Origin: an uncultured Prevotellaceae bacterium
Lineage (GTDB): Bacteria > Bacteroidota > Bacteroidia > Bacteroidales > Bacteroidaceae
Assembly (NCBI GenBank): GCA_900315455.1
Contig: OMZE01000023.1
Span: forward strand, 57,542-121,541
Reading direction: 5' to 3'
DNA length: 64,000 bases
Positions 54,357 to 62,770 of this stretch are shown here, piece by piece (within the stretch, counting starts at the first letter, position 1; each line of letters starts with the position of its first letter). Both the position numbers and the translations under genes were made by a program. The notes under the pieces are model-generated. The model was given only the letters and a program-made list of their open reading frames with translations, was not told the origin of the DNA and made no database searches.

Positions 54357-55571
54357 TTATCGTTCGATTACAGTTTGGTAAGCCTCAATCAGTGTCTTTG
54401 CCACAAACCTCACTTTCTCGTCGTCGAGTTGGGGATAAACAGGCAATGAAATTTCGTGGGAATAGTTGTTGTATGCCGTAGGGAAATCTTTGATGTCGTA
54501 GCCCTTCGACCGGAAATAGGTGAGCATGGGAAGCGGAACGAAATGCACGTTGACCGCCACCTCATGGCGTGAAATCTCGGAAATGATATCATCGCGCTGT
54601 TGTTCGGTGATGCCCTTGATGCGCAACGCATAGACATGGTAAGAACTTTGGCGGGTGTCGGTGAGCGAAGGCGGAAGGATGGCCCAGTCGTACTGGCGGA
54701 GCATCTCGTCATAGGTATTGAAGATGCGCTTCCGCTCTGCCAGCAACTTGTCGTACTGGCGAATCTGGGCGAGTCCGATGGCGGCATTGACATCGGCCAT
54801 GTTCACTTTCATTCCCCTTCCCACGATGTCGTAGCGCCACCCTCCTGCCTGACTCTTGGTAAACGCGTCCTTGGTCTGGCAGTTGAGCGTCATGAGGCGC
54901 ATATCCTTGTAGAGTTGTTCGTTGTCGAAGGGAGCGGGCATGTTGAAACAGATGGCGCCACCCTCTGCCGTCGTCACATTCTTCACAGCATGGAGCGAGA
55001 AGATGGCTATATCGGTCTGTGAGCCACTCCTACGGCCATTGTTATAGGCTCCGAGAGAATGGGCGGAGTCGTTCACCACAAGTATGCGTTGCAGTTTCTC
55101 CTGCACTTCAGAAGCCGGCACAAACATGGCCTTTACTTCTGGAGAACAGACAAGCCTCATGATGGCTTCGTAGTCGCAGGGGAAACCGGCGATATCGACG
55201 GGGATGATGGCCTTTGTGCGTGGTGTGATGGCTTTCCTAATGGCCTCTACCGAGATATTGAAGTCGTCGCCAGAGTCGACCATCACCACCTTGCCTCCAG
55301 CCCATTCCACCGCCATGGCAGTGGCACAGTAGGTATAGGCGGGTATGATTACCTCGTCGCCAGGCTGTATGCCCAGCCACCTCAGTACCATGATGGCTCC
55401 CGAAGTCCAGGAATTGACACCCAGTACGGCTCTCGACTCATTCAACTTGGCTATTTCCGCCTCCAGGGCTTTTACCTTGGGACCTGTTGTAATCCATCCT
55501 GAACGCAGTGCATCGACCACTTCGCTGATGACGCTCTCGTCGATATAGGGGGGGGAGAATGGTATTTTCAT
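54357..55571 (-). CDS. DegT/DnrJ/EryC1/StrS aminotransferase
   Basis: A 404-residue PLP-dependent sugar aminotransferase. Lys197 in FSLHAVKNVTTAEGG binds PLP; PFSPPYIDESVISEVVDAL, the NSWTSGAI substrate loop and VNDSAHSLG with the cofactor Asp also match. It would aminate a 4-keto-6-deoxy nucleotide sugar. The 4-keto precursor could come from CapE or Gmd in this locus or from elsewhere. It starts upstream of the initiating transferase with a 4-base gap. Confidence 0.94.
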   Translation of the reverse strand: MKIPFSPPYIDESVISEVVDALRSGWITTGPKVKALEAEIAKLNESRAVLGVNSWTSGAIMVLRWLGIQPGDEVIIPAYTYCATAMAVEWAGGKVVMVDSGDDFNISVEAIRKAITPRTKAIIPVDIAGFPCDYEAIMRLVCSPEVKAMFVPASEVQEKLQRILVVNDSAHSLGAYNNGRRSGSQTDIAIFSLHAVKNVTTAEGGAICFNMPAPFDNEQLYKDMRLMTLNCQTKDAFTKSQAGGWRYDIVGRGMKVNMADVNAAIGLAQIRQYDKLLAERKRIFNTYDEMLRQYDWAILPPSLTDTRQSSYHVYALRIKGITEQQRDDIISEISRHEVAVNVHFVPLPMLTYFRSKGYDIKDFPTAYNNYSHEISLPVYPQLDDEKVRFVAKTLIEAYQTVIER

Positions 55572-55626
55572 ATAGTATAGTTGATTTGATTTTTTAAGTC
55601 TTTATAGTGGTTAATTCCTTTTCCTC

Positions 55627-56832
55627 TCATTTGATTTGTGGGTACTTGATTTTGCACGATTCCAAATGCAGGAAATAGATCATCAATTGCAAATATGTAA
55701 GCTTGGAGAAATATGAAACGGCACCCATGTCGGTAATGAACCTGATGACAATCAGTGTGAACACGAGGTTGGCCATATCGTCGACCTTGAGGTATTTGCG
55801 CTCCTGCAGGAACAAGTAGCCGAAAATGCAATAGTAGGATATCAGGCCGAAAATACCGCCGTTGCAAGCCATTTCCGCATAATTGTCGTGGAGGTACATC
55901 CTTTCTCCAATGTTCATCGACGCGAGATATTGGGAGCAGTTCATGCCTATGCCCAACCACGGTGTCTTTCGGAATTGCTCCCAGCCTACATCCCTCAGTT
56001 CCATTCGCAACTCCGTGGAAGCATCGACCTCACCTTCGCCCGTAAACCACGACACCATGCCCATGAACCTATTTGCGGCACCCTCGAACAACGCTGTTTT
56101 CGACAATGCGAACAAAATGGCCACAAACAACACGAAGAACCCAAAGAATTTCAAAAACGGCGCCAGGCTCTTTTTCTTTGACCTCATATATTTCAGGAAA
56201 TATAGGAACAAGACTCCAAAGCCAACGATGACGAGACTTTTCCTACTCTCTGACCTAAAGACAAAAACCACAGCAATCAAGACCAACACCAACATCAACC
56301 ATGAGGCTTTTCTAAAAAAGAAGAAAAAGAAATTGATAACCACCACCGTGGCCGCGAGCATCGACAGGGTGTTGATATTATTGAACGTATTGCCTAATCG
56401 ACCTCCATCTTCTCCTGCCACTGCCACATTGGCGACACCATAATAGAAATAGGAATAAATAACGACCACATAGCCTGCCCACATCATGATGTTCATCAAT
56501 TGTGTCACATCCCTAAACCGCTTGAAATGCCAATACATTACGCTAAGGCAAATCAACAACTCCATTAGTGTGTTGGCCATCGTAAGGGCTGTACGGTAGT
56601 TATACGCCCACATTGAAGTGGCATAGCAATAGAGAGCGAACTGCAGGACGAAAAGATGGAAAGGCTCGAATTGGAACTTGAAATTTGACAAGACCAAAAA
56701 CAACAGGGTGATACCAAGCAACACCAATCCTCCATAAGCATTTGCTCCCAAGAGATAATTACTTACCACGAAGAGGAAAGTCAGGAATGCCAGTAATTGG
56801 TCATTCGCCTTAGTGTGGATAAAATTTGGCAT
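55627..56832 (-). CDS. Wzy/O-antigen-ligase-type polymerase
   Basis: A 401-residue integral membrane protein with about ten hydrophobic segments and a periplasmic loop between about residues 255 and 315 that contains WLGIGMNCSQYL and YLHDNYAE, the Wzy_C type pattern. The family polymerises repeat units or ligates glycan to lipid A; with Wzx and an initiating transferase, polymerase is more likely. First gene of the main minus-strand group, 480 bases after a probable promoter. Confidence 0.9.
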   Translation of the reverse strand: MPNFIHTKANDQLLAFLTFLFVVSNYLLGANAYGGLVLLGITLLFLVLSNFKFQFEPFHLFVLQFALYCYATSMWAYNYRTALTMANTLMELLICLSVMYWHFKRFRDVTQLMNIMMWAGYVVVIYSYFYYGVANVAVAGEDGGRLGNTFNNINTLSMLAATVVVINFFFFFFRKASWLMLVLVLIAVVFVFRSESRKSLVIVGFGVLFLYFLKYMRSKKKSLAPFLKFFGFFVLFVAILFALSKTALFEGAANRFMGMVSWFTGEGEVDASTELRMELRDVGWEQFRKTPWLGIGMNCSQYLASMNIGERMYLHDNYAEMACNGGIFGLISYYCIFGYLFLQERKYLKVDDMANLVFTLIVIRFITDMGAVSYFSKLTYLQLMIYFLHLESCKIKYPQIK

Positions 56833-57458
56833 TTTGGAAAACGCTAACAGTTATCTCATCAATCTCCATGGAAACATTCACCAACCCATCGACGGACAGA
56901 CATCCATAGGTGGCCGTCCACAGGCTGGTCATCATGAAGCAGGAACATGCGAAATGCTCTCCCCCCCATTCTCTCCAAGACTTGATGAAAAAAGCAATAT
57001 ATATTTTTTTTGATTGTGAATGATAAAAGGATTAAAGCAATATCAAAAGCAGCAGATTGAGGATTGAGCCACCCCTTCGCCTTGCCACACAACTTCCCTA
57101 CCTCGTCTTTTATAAAAAAAACGAAGGATAATGACACACGAAAAAAGCCAGTCAGCAAACACCGCCTCGAAGAACGTTACTGTTAATCTACACCCATACG
57201 TATACAATGAGCCCTTTGTCCATGCCCAATGAATAAGAACGGAGTGACATCGGAATTCAACACATAATCTATTCTCGCAGCATCCACAATCAACTGCTAT
57301 ATTGCTTTCAAGCCACAAAGGTAGAAAAAAAACGGGGATTTCAATGCAAAATCGGCACTTTTTTTGGCGTAAATGGTTTTTTTCGCAATATTTGTGGATT
57401 CTACCGTTATATTTGCGCCAATTTGGCAAATGCCTATTGTTTTTCTGCCCTCAAAGGG
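56833..57458. other. 626-base AT-rich leader/spacer upstream of wzy
   Basis: No supported gene. A 128-codon frame on the minus strand (57043-57429) has no family-like features. A candidate promoter lies at 57315-57345, leaving a leader of roughly 470 bases. No UpxY-type antiterminator gene is adjacent. Confidence 0.5.
57315..57345 (-). promoter_or_regulatory. Candidate promoter of the wzy-to-CapA group
   Basis: Minus-strand TACCTTTG (57322-57315) fits TAnnTTTG. A TTG about 18 bases upstream can act as -33. The region around it is otherwise AT-rich. Confidence 0.5.
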
Positions 57459-58145
57459 TTAAAAAGAAACATGTTGTCGCATCAAAGCCAAATCTTCCTT
57501 ATAGGTCACTTTAATGTTCGTCGGCTCGCCCTCAACAATGAAGACTGGTTCTTCGGGCAAGTATTTGGCCACCACGCCACAGTCATCAGTGGTGACGAAA
57601 GCGGGATCGCGGAGTGCCACTTCATAGGCTTTCCTGATTACACCGAGACGGAAGCACTGCGGGGTCTGCATGTTGCGAAGGCTACTTCTCGGCGGTGTGG
57701 CGACGATACACCCCTGCTGATCAACCTCGACAATGGTATCAGTGGTCTTCACCGCCACGCCCACGGCATTGTAACTGGCCATGGCATCCAAGCAACGGTC
57801 GATAATCTGCTGACTTACCAATGGCCGCACCCCGTCGTGCAAGAGCAGCACATCGTCGGGATGGTCGTAGGCGGCAATGGCAGCCAGACTTGAGTCGTAA
57901 CGTTCCTTGCCACCCAAGAGGACCTTACTCACTTTCTCGTAGTGGAAGCGGTGCACGATGTCCCACATCAAGTCTACATTCTCTGCCCTCGACACGACAA
58001 CTATTTCGTCGATACGCGGATTTTTCTGGAACGCCTCGATGGTATAGGCAATGATGGGTTTTCCCTCTACTTCGAGAAACTGCTTTGGAAGAGCGCCGCC
58101 AAGGCGAGTTCCACTTCCTCCTGCCAAAACTACAGCAATATTCAT
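57459..58145 (-). CDS. IspD/TarI-like cytidylyltransferase
   Basis: A 228-residue nucleotidyltransferase. The CTP-binding loop VLAGGSGTRLGGALPKQFLE is at residues 6-25, and LLHDGVRPLVSQ and IVEGEPTNIKVTYKEDL match IspD-type enzymes. Housekeeping IspD makes CDP-methylerythritol; locus-associated relatives (TarI, Bcs1) make CDP-ribitol or similar. With a LicD gene in the same locus, a CDP-alditol role is attractive, but no TarJ-like reductase is present in the window. Whether this is the only ispD of the genome is unknown. Confidence 0.85.
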   Translation of the reverse strand: MNIAVVLAGGSGTRLGGALPKQFLEVEGKPIIAYTIEAFQKNPRIDEIVVVSRAENVDLMWDIVHRFHYEKVSKVLLGGKERYDSSLAAIAAYDHPDDVLLLHDGVRPLVSQQIIDRCLDAMASYNAVGVAVKTTDTIVEVDQQGCIVATPPRSSLRNMQTPQCFRLGVIRKAYEVALRDPAFVTTDDCGVVAKYLPEEPVFIVEGEPTNIKVTYKEDLALMRQHVSF

Positions 58146-58194
58146 TACTCCATGATTTTATTATACATTCAACAAAGGCATGCGGGCATAACCA

Positions 58195-60057
58195 TCATTG
58201 CCGACCGGAATCCTCGCACAAGCCGAGATTGATTTTCTCGCCGAAATACTCATCAGTACCCGGCAGCCAAGTAGTATGGTATCCACTGGAAGGATAGAAA
58301 GTGTATTCGCCGAAATACACCCTGCCATTGATGTCATAGAAATCAATCCTAATGAAAGGATAGCCTTTCGACAAGGATGAAGCCATCTCGAAGACCCGGT
58401 CGATGCACGGAGGCTTGGGCAAGGTGAAATTCGGGCCTGCCTCTAAAGCATAACTGTTATATGGGCACAGTTTCCATTCCTTGTCGAAGAAATAATAACG
58501 GGTATGGTGTTTCTGCCTGCCCACGCACACCAACACGCAATCGGCGTCACCATCGAAGCAATAGACCTTATAGTCGGTAAGGTTGTCGCCAAGATATTCC
58601 TCTGCGAAAACCTTTCGCGGCACATCCTTGTAGGGCCACTCCCTGTATCGTGGATAGATGTCGAAGCGCATGGACTGGGCAAGTTTGGCTTTAGCCTTCT
58701 TGAGATTGAAAGCCGACTTGTCGCTGCAAATCACCACACCGGTATTACCTCCGCTGTGGGTTGTCTTCAACACGAACTGATTGGGCAATTGCGAGATGTC
58801 GATGTCATCAACATTGTCCCACACAGCCAGGACACGAGCCACATGCTGCTCACCCAACTGACTCGAGACAATATCTTTCACTGCCAGTTTGTCTACCATA
58901 TTGGTGTATTTCCTGTCGTGTTGATGCAGTTTCAGCCACTGCAATTTCTCATCCATTGTCCGTGGATGCTCCAAGTCGAGCCGCCGCCCCATTGTAAGAT
59001 AGAACTGCAAGCGCAGATATTGCTCGTCGGAGAAAAATGATGTCAGGCGGAACAGCACTTTCTGCAAAACGTATCTTATGCCGTTATACAAATGATTCGT
59101 CTTACCGACACAGGCCTGCTCATCCTTGGGCACCCTCCTACTCGAGGGATGAGGGGAAGAATCTATAGAAAAATGATTTTTGAACTGGCCGCAAAGCGAC
59201 AGGTCTATCTTGTCGCCAAAATACCTGTCGGTCTCGGGAAGCCTGTTCTCATCGACCCCACTTGCCGGATAAAAAGTATATTCTCCGAAATAGCATTTGC
59301 CGTCGACATCGAAAAAGTCCATCCTCACAAACGGGAACCCCTCCGACATTTTGGAAGCCAAGTGGAAGAGCAAATCCATATTATCCGGTTTTGGCAGGGT
59401 GAAGCCCTCGGGAGCCGCCTTCCCCCGTTTGTTGTACCTCAGCAGATTCCAGTCACGGTCGAAGAAATAAAATTTCGGGCTGCCTTTCTGGCGGTCAATG
59501 CACAACAAGACACAGTCGGCATCTCCATTGAAACAATAGAATTTATAGTCCACCAGGTTTTCGCCCAGGAATTTCTCCGCAAAGATTCTTTTCTTCACAT
59601 TCTTGTATGGCCACTCACGAAAAACGGGATAAATGTCTTCTTTCATTGAAATGGTCAATTTCTTTCGGGCAGTTTCCACGTCAAAAGATTTCTTGTCTTT
59701 GCAAATCACCACTCCTGTGTTGCCGCCGCTATGATTTGTCTTCAGGACAAAACTGTCGGGCAAGGCATCAAAGTCTATCTCGTCGAATGAATCCCATACG
59801 CCCAAGAGCGGACAGACATACTCCTGTCCGATTTTTGCCGCAACAATATCTTTTACAACAATTTTGTCAACCAAAGAGGTGAGCATAGGTTCACGCTGCT
59901 TTAACTTGAGGTATTGCAATTTCTCGTTCATTGTCTTGGGGTTTTCCAAGTCAAGTTTCTTGCCCATGGCAAAATAATAGAACAACCTCAGATACAGTGT
60001 GTCACCAAACAGGAAGTTCATCCTTTTGAGTATTCTCAACAATTGTTTGTTGCTCAT
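58195..60057 (-). CDS. Double-domain TupA-like ATP-grasp protein
   Basis: A 620-residue protein made of two homologous halves, about residues 15-300 and 335-615. Each begins YLRL followed by M-G-K/R-LDLE-P-TM-EKLQ-LKL, then SLVDKIVVKDIV or MVDKLAVKDIV, the ATP-grasp motif HSGGNTGVVIC (near 107 and 433), YKFYCFNGDADCVL or YKVYCFDGDADCVL, and MDFFDVDGKCYFGEYTFYPASG or a close form. TupA-like proteins usually have one such domain of about 280-300 residues and occur in teichuronopeptide and capsule loci. The fusion is unusual. Own promoter at about 60163. Confidence 0.88.
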   Translation of the reverse strand: MSNKQLLRILKRMNFLFGDTLYLRLFYYFAMGKKLDLENPKTMNEKLQYLKLKQREPMLTSLVDKIVVKDIVAAKIGQEYVCPLLGVWDSFDEIDFDALPDSFVLKTNHSGGNTGVVICKDKKSFDVETARKKLTISMKEDIYPVFREWPYKNVKKRIFAEKFLGENLVDYKFYCFNGDADCVLLCIDRQKGSPKFYFFDRDWNLLRYNKRGKAAPEGFTLPKPDNMDLLFHLASKMSEGFPFVRMDFFDVDGKCYFGEYTFYPASGVDENRLPETDRYFGDKIDLSLCGQFKNHFSIDSSPHPSSRRVPKDEQACVGKTNHLYNGIRYVLQKVLFRLTSFFSDEQYLRLQFYLTMGRRLDLEHPRTMDEKLQWLKLHQHDRKYTNMVDKLAVKDIVSSQLGEQHVARVLAVWDNVDDIDISQLPNQFVLKTTHSGGNTGVVICSDKSAFNLKKAKAKLAQSMRFDIYPRYREWPYKDVPRKVFAEEYLGDNLTDYKVYCFDGDADCVLVCVGRQKHHTRYYFFDKEWKLCPYNSYALEAGPNFTLPKPPCIDRVFEMASSLSKGYPFIRIDFYDINGRVYFGEYTFYPSSGYHTTWLPGTDEYFGEKINLGLCEDSGRQ

Positions 60058-60162
60058 GCGTTATCTGTTTTTTTGCATTTGTTTCGACATATAATTGCCC
60101 TGTCGGAAATATAACTGCACTTAGTGGCGCGTATACAAGCCCACAAGACTTCGACAGACATG

Positions 60163-60195
60163 GCAAAGATAGACAAAAAAAAGAGAAAACCACCA
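60163..60195 (-). promoter_or_regulatory. -7 box upstream of the double TupA gene
   Basis: Minus-strand TATCTTTG at 60170-60163 with a T-rich region upstream; -33 not exact. The ATG lies about 105 bases downstream. The gap 60058-60313 holds nothing else clear. Confidence 0.5.
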
Positions 60196-60313
60196 CTTTA
60201 GAAGGGTTAAATTTCATATGGACATGAAAAAGGTCACTCTGTAAAACTCCACCTTGACAGTTTGATGCCAATAACGGCTATTTCCATTACATCAAATCAA
60301 AAAAAGCATTGAT

Positions 60314-61222
60314 TCATCTTTTGTCATTCCGAAGGATTTGCACGACATCCCTGGAAAAAATGTCTGCACCCAGGCTATTGAGATGTGTTCCATCACTAAA
60401 CAGGGAGTCGTTGCGCATGTATTTGGGGTGGTTGGTGAAATCAACCAAGGGAATGCCCTTTTGCCGGCAAATGGCCTTCAGTGGCTTGATTTCCTCTTCT
60501 CGCCTGGTCTTCATGTCATACCATACCGGTGAAATGACAAAATAGAGACGTGACCCTGCCGCCAGGTCGATGAGTTTGCGGAAATAGTCAAGTTTCAAAC
60601 TGTCGTATTCCACGTCGGAGAACGACAGCATCTTGTTTATCCTGACATTGCCGGGGCGTGAGTCAATGGGCATAAAGCCTTTAGTCTTGTCTTCTTCCAC
60701 CTTACCGGAAAGGTAAGAGGCCAGTCTCGTGAGAAAAAAAGAATTGTATCGATACGCTGACGAGAGCATCTTATATTTTTCCTTGCCATCGATGTCGGCG
60801 AACATGGCCTTGATGCCCTCGTTGTCATAATATGGCCTCAACCACCCCAAATCGATACCATCCGTCGACTTGAGCAAGTCGTAGCCCGGGGTAACATCCA
60901 CAATGACACACTTTGGCGTATAGCGTTTCTTGACCAACAATAGCCGCCCATAGTCAAGCATGATACCATTGCCGTCCTGACCGCAGTTATAACAAGATAG
61001 GCCGAGAGAATCTTGTATCAACTGCGCATTGTAATGATGAATTGCTCTTGAAGACCCGAAGACCAGAATATCAGCGTCCATTTCGTTGGCAATGAAATTG
61101 TTTCGCCTTTGCCCACCCGACATCACATTTGCGTAGACATAGTCCATGCCCTTGCCTATCAAGAAGTCTCCCACTGCCAGAATGAGGAGCAACACAGCCA
61201 TTTTAATAAAAAACTTCTTCAT
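60314..61222 (-). CDS. SGNH/DltD-like membrane-anchored protein, MBOAT partner type
   Basis: A 302-residue protein with one N-terminal membrane anchor (KMAVLLLILAVGDFLIGKGM) and a periplasmic SGNH-like domain. Motifs: ILVFGSSRAIHHYN (nucleophile Ser in block I), YNCGQDGNGIML, VIVDVTPGYD and a C-terminal SDGTHLNSLGADIF with the Asp/His pair. Proteins of this type accompany MBOAT transporters in O-acetylation of polysaccharides. The upstream neighbour is indeed an MBOAT, but only its C-terminal third (61229-61558), so the pair is probably not functional unless another MBOAT supplies the acyl group. Confidence 0.86.
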   Translation of the reverse strand: MKKFFIKMAVLLLILAVGDFLIGKGMDYVYANVMSGGQRRNNFIANEMDADILVFGSSRAIHHYNAQLIQDSLGLSCYNCGQDGNGIMLDYGRLLLVKKRYTPKCVIVDVTPGYDLLKSTDGIDLGWLRPYYDNEGIKAMFADIDGKEKYKMLSSAYRYNSFFLTRLASYLSGKVEEDKTKGFMPIDSRPGNVRINKMLSFSDVEYDSLKLDYFRKLIDLAAGSRLYFVISPVWYDMKTRREEEIKPLKAICRQKGIPLVDFTNHPKYMRNDSLFSDGTHLNSLGADIFSRDVVQILRNDKR

Positions 61223-61228
61223 GTCGGT

Positions 61229-61558
61229 CTAAAAATTTGCATAAATGAATTGATCGGAATTGAACACCCCCGAAAGGAGTATGAAGAACACAAGCATGGC
61301 ATATGTACACCATCTTACAAAAACATGCTTACTGTTCATCAGAGGTATACGGTTTGGGAAGAACTCGTCGCGCACGTCTTTCAACAATAAAAGGATGACA
61401 GACAATACTATCAGTACTGAGGTGGGTGGCGAAGAAAGAAAAGGAGCAGAGAAAAAACTCGGGCTGAAAATGAGTGAAATCATCCCACACGCATCGCCGA
61501 TAGATGCCGAGCGGAAGAAGATCCACAAGAAGTTCACCAACATGTACTTTTGACGGCC
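61229..61558 (-). pseudogene. MBOAT O-acyltransferase, C-terminal fragment
   Basis: About 105 residues matching the C-terminus of AlgI-like MBOATs: KYMLVNFLWIFFRSAS, a hydrophobic segment and the typical end FFILLSGVFNSDQFIYANF. The 5' part is missing; a stop in frame lies just upstream at about 61566. It ends 6 bases before the SGNH partner gene. Confidence 0.84.
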
Positions 61559-61569
61559 AAATCAAATTG

Positions 61570-62124
61570 ATGAGAAAAGTGAACAAATGCCTATATCTTG
61601 CTTTGTGTATCATCATTTTTCTTTTGGTTCAGAGTATTACGTCCAGCAAATTGTGGAGAGAGATTTTTTTCTATAATATTTTCATGGTGGCCGGATATCA
61701 ATTCTATAAAAGAATTAAAATCAAAACAGTTTTGATGGTGTGCTTCATTTGTTTGGTTGGCTTGGTGTTTTTCAAAGACCATTTCGTACCTATGCAGAAA
61801 CACAAATTCCCCCCTGACAGTATATTCCTGCTTTTCATTTTGTTTGCTATAGGTTTATTATATGTCGTGTCACAGCAAGTCACCTTGCCCAACTGGAGGA
61901 TTTTCCAGATATGGAATACTCGTGGCTACACCATGTACATCTACCAAAACATAGTGTTCCTCATAGTATCACCCATTCATATGATTCTGACATCAAAAAT
62001 TCCTTTTGTTGTAGGGCAATTCTGCTTCATAGCAGTGTTACTCTTCATTCTTAGCACTTTGTTGAGTTATCTGACCTATCCTCTTGAACGATATATCATG
62101 CGCAAAGTCCACGTTCTGCAGTAA
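61570..62124 (+). pseudogene. Acyltransferase family 3, C-terminal half
   Basis: A 184-codon frame on the plus strand with about five membrane segments: FFYNIFMVAGYQFYKRIKIK, the central LLFILFAIGLLYV and IWNTRGYTMYIYQNIVFLI, ending LLSYLTYPLERYIMRK. This is the C-terminal half of OafA/WecH-like acyltransferases of about 330-380 residues; the N-terminal catalytic His region is missing. It abuts the broken end of the MBOAT fragment, so both genes lost their 5' parts at one breakpoint near 61558. An expressed short protein is possible but unlikely to be active. Confidence 0.72.
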
Positions 62125-62770
62125 ATAACAGTGAAAGAAAACACCTAAAACCCGTGCTTTTTTATTTCTTGATTCAGAAGGTAGTATTATTTTTAATTGG
62201 CCCGGACTATAGCCAGTGAACTTCTTTTAGGTCATCTTGGTATCATATTTCTCCGTCTCGTTGAACTGGTGGTCGAAATCAAGGCCGTATGAGTTGATCG
62301 CCAAGAGTTGGCCGGTACTCACGAGTATCTTCACGAGAAACTTGTTCAATCTCACTGCCGTATTGATGTCGTAACTGCGTCCCGTCTTCGAGGTGTAGGT
62401 CGTGTTGGCGGTGCTCATTTACTTGATGCCGAGCAGGATGGTGTCAGAAGAGCAGGTGCGGAGCATCAGCGAACGTACTATTTCGCTGTATTGGTATCAG
62501 AAAGTAGTGCACCGAGCCACAGTTTACCGTCAACAACAGGACTGATGTAACGGTCAAATTTCTCCATCACGTGAAAAATTCCACCGAAAGGGGTGATTAT
62601 CTCAGATTTAATATTTACATTTGCAATGTCATTGATGATTTTTGCTTGTCTTGAATTGCAGCACTAAGATAAGCAAATATTCTGACATGGAAAAAATCCT
62701 TAGCAACTTTTTGTTGCTCTGGAACTTATAAAGATTGTTAAACTAGAGTGCTGAGGTATTTAGGTAAAAG
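62125..62770. other. 646-base interval with decayed small reading frames
   Basis: Mostly degraded sequence between the acyltransferase fragment and the GT2 gene. It holds the small frame at 62227-62418, a preceding frame ending ILLGIK directly before it, and a 29-codon frame at 62478-62567 on the minus strand (MEKFDRYISP...). A TACATTTG (62616-62623) resembles a -7 box for the plus-strand GT2 gene. Confidence 0.4.
62227..62418 (-). CDS. Small protein of unknown function, possibly a remnant
   Basis: A 63-codon frame (MSTANTTYTSKTGRSYDINT...) with coding-like codon use, starting at once after the stop of another frame (TAAATG), as in operons. The C-terminal part has LLAINSYGLDFDHQFNE. I do not recognise a family. 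It may be a piece of an operon left behind by deletion. Confidence 0.3.
   Translation of the reverse strand: MSTANTTYTSKTGRSYDINTAVRLNKFLVKILVSTGQLLAINSYGLDFDHQFNETEKYDTKMT

Noticed and set aside
57043-57429. A 128-codon minus-strand frame upstream of wzy
   Set aside because: It starts upstream of the probable promoter, has odd composition (many Cys, Phe, Arg) and no recognisable motif; more likely leader RNA.
57459-58145. Naming the gene ispD outright
   Set aside because: Locus-associated TarI-like enzymes look the same at this level; the substrate cannot be decided from sequence alone.
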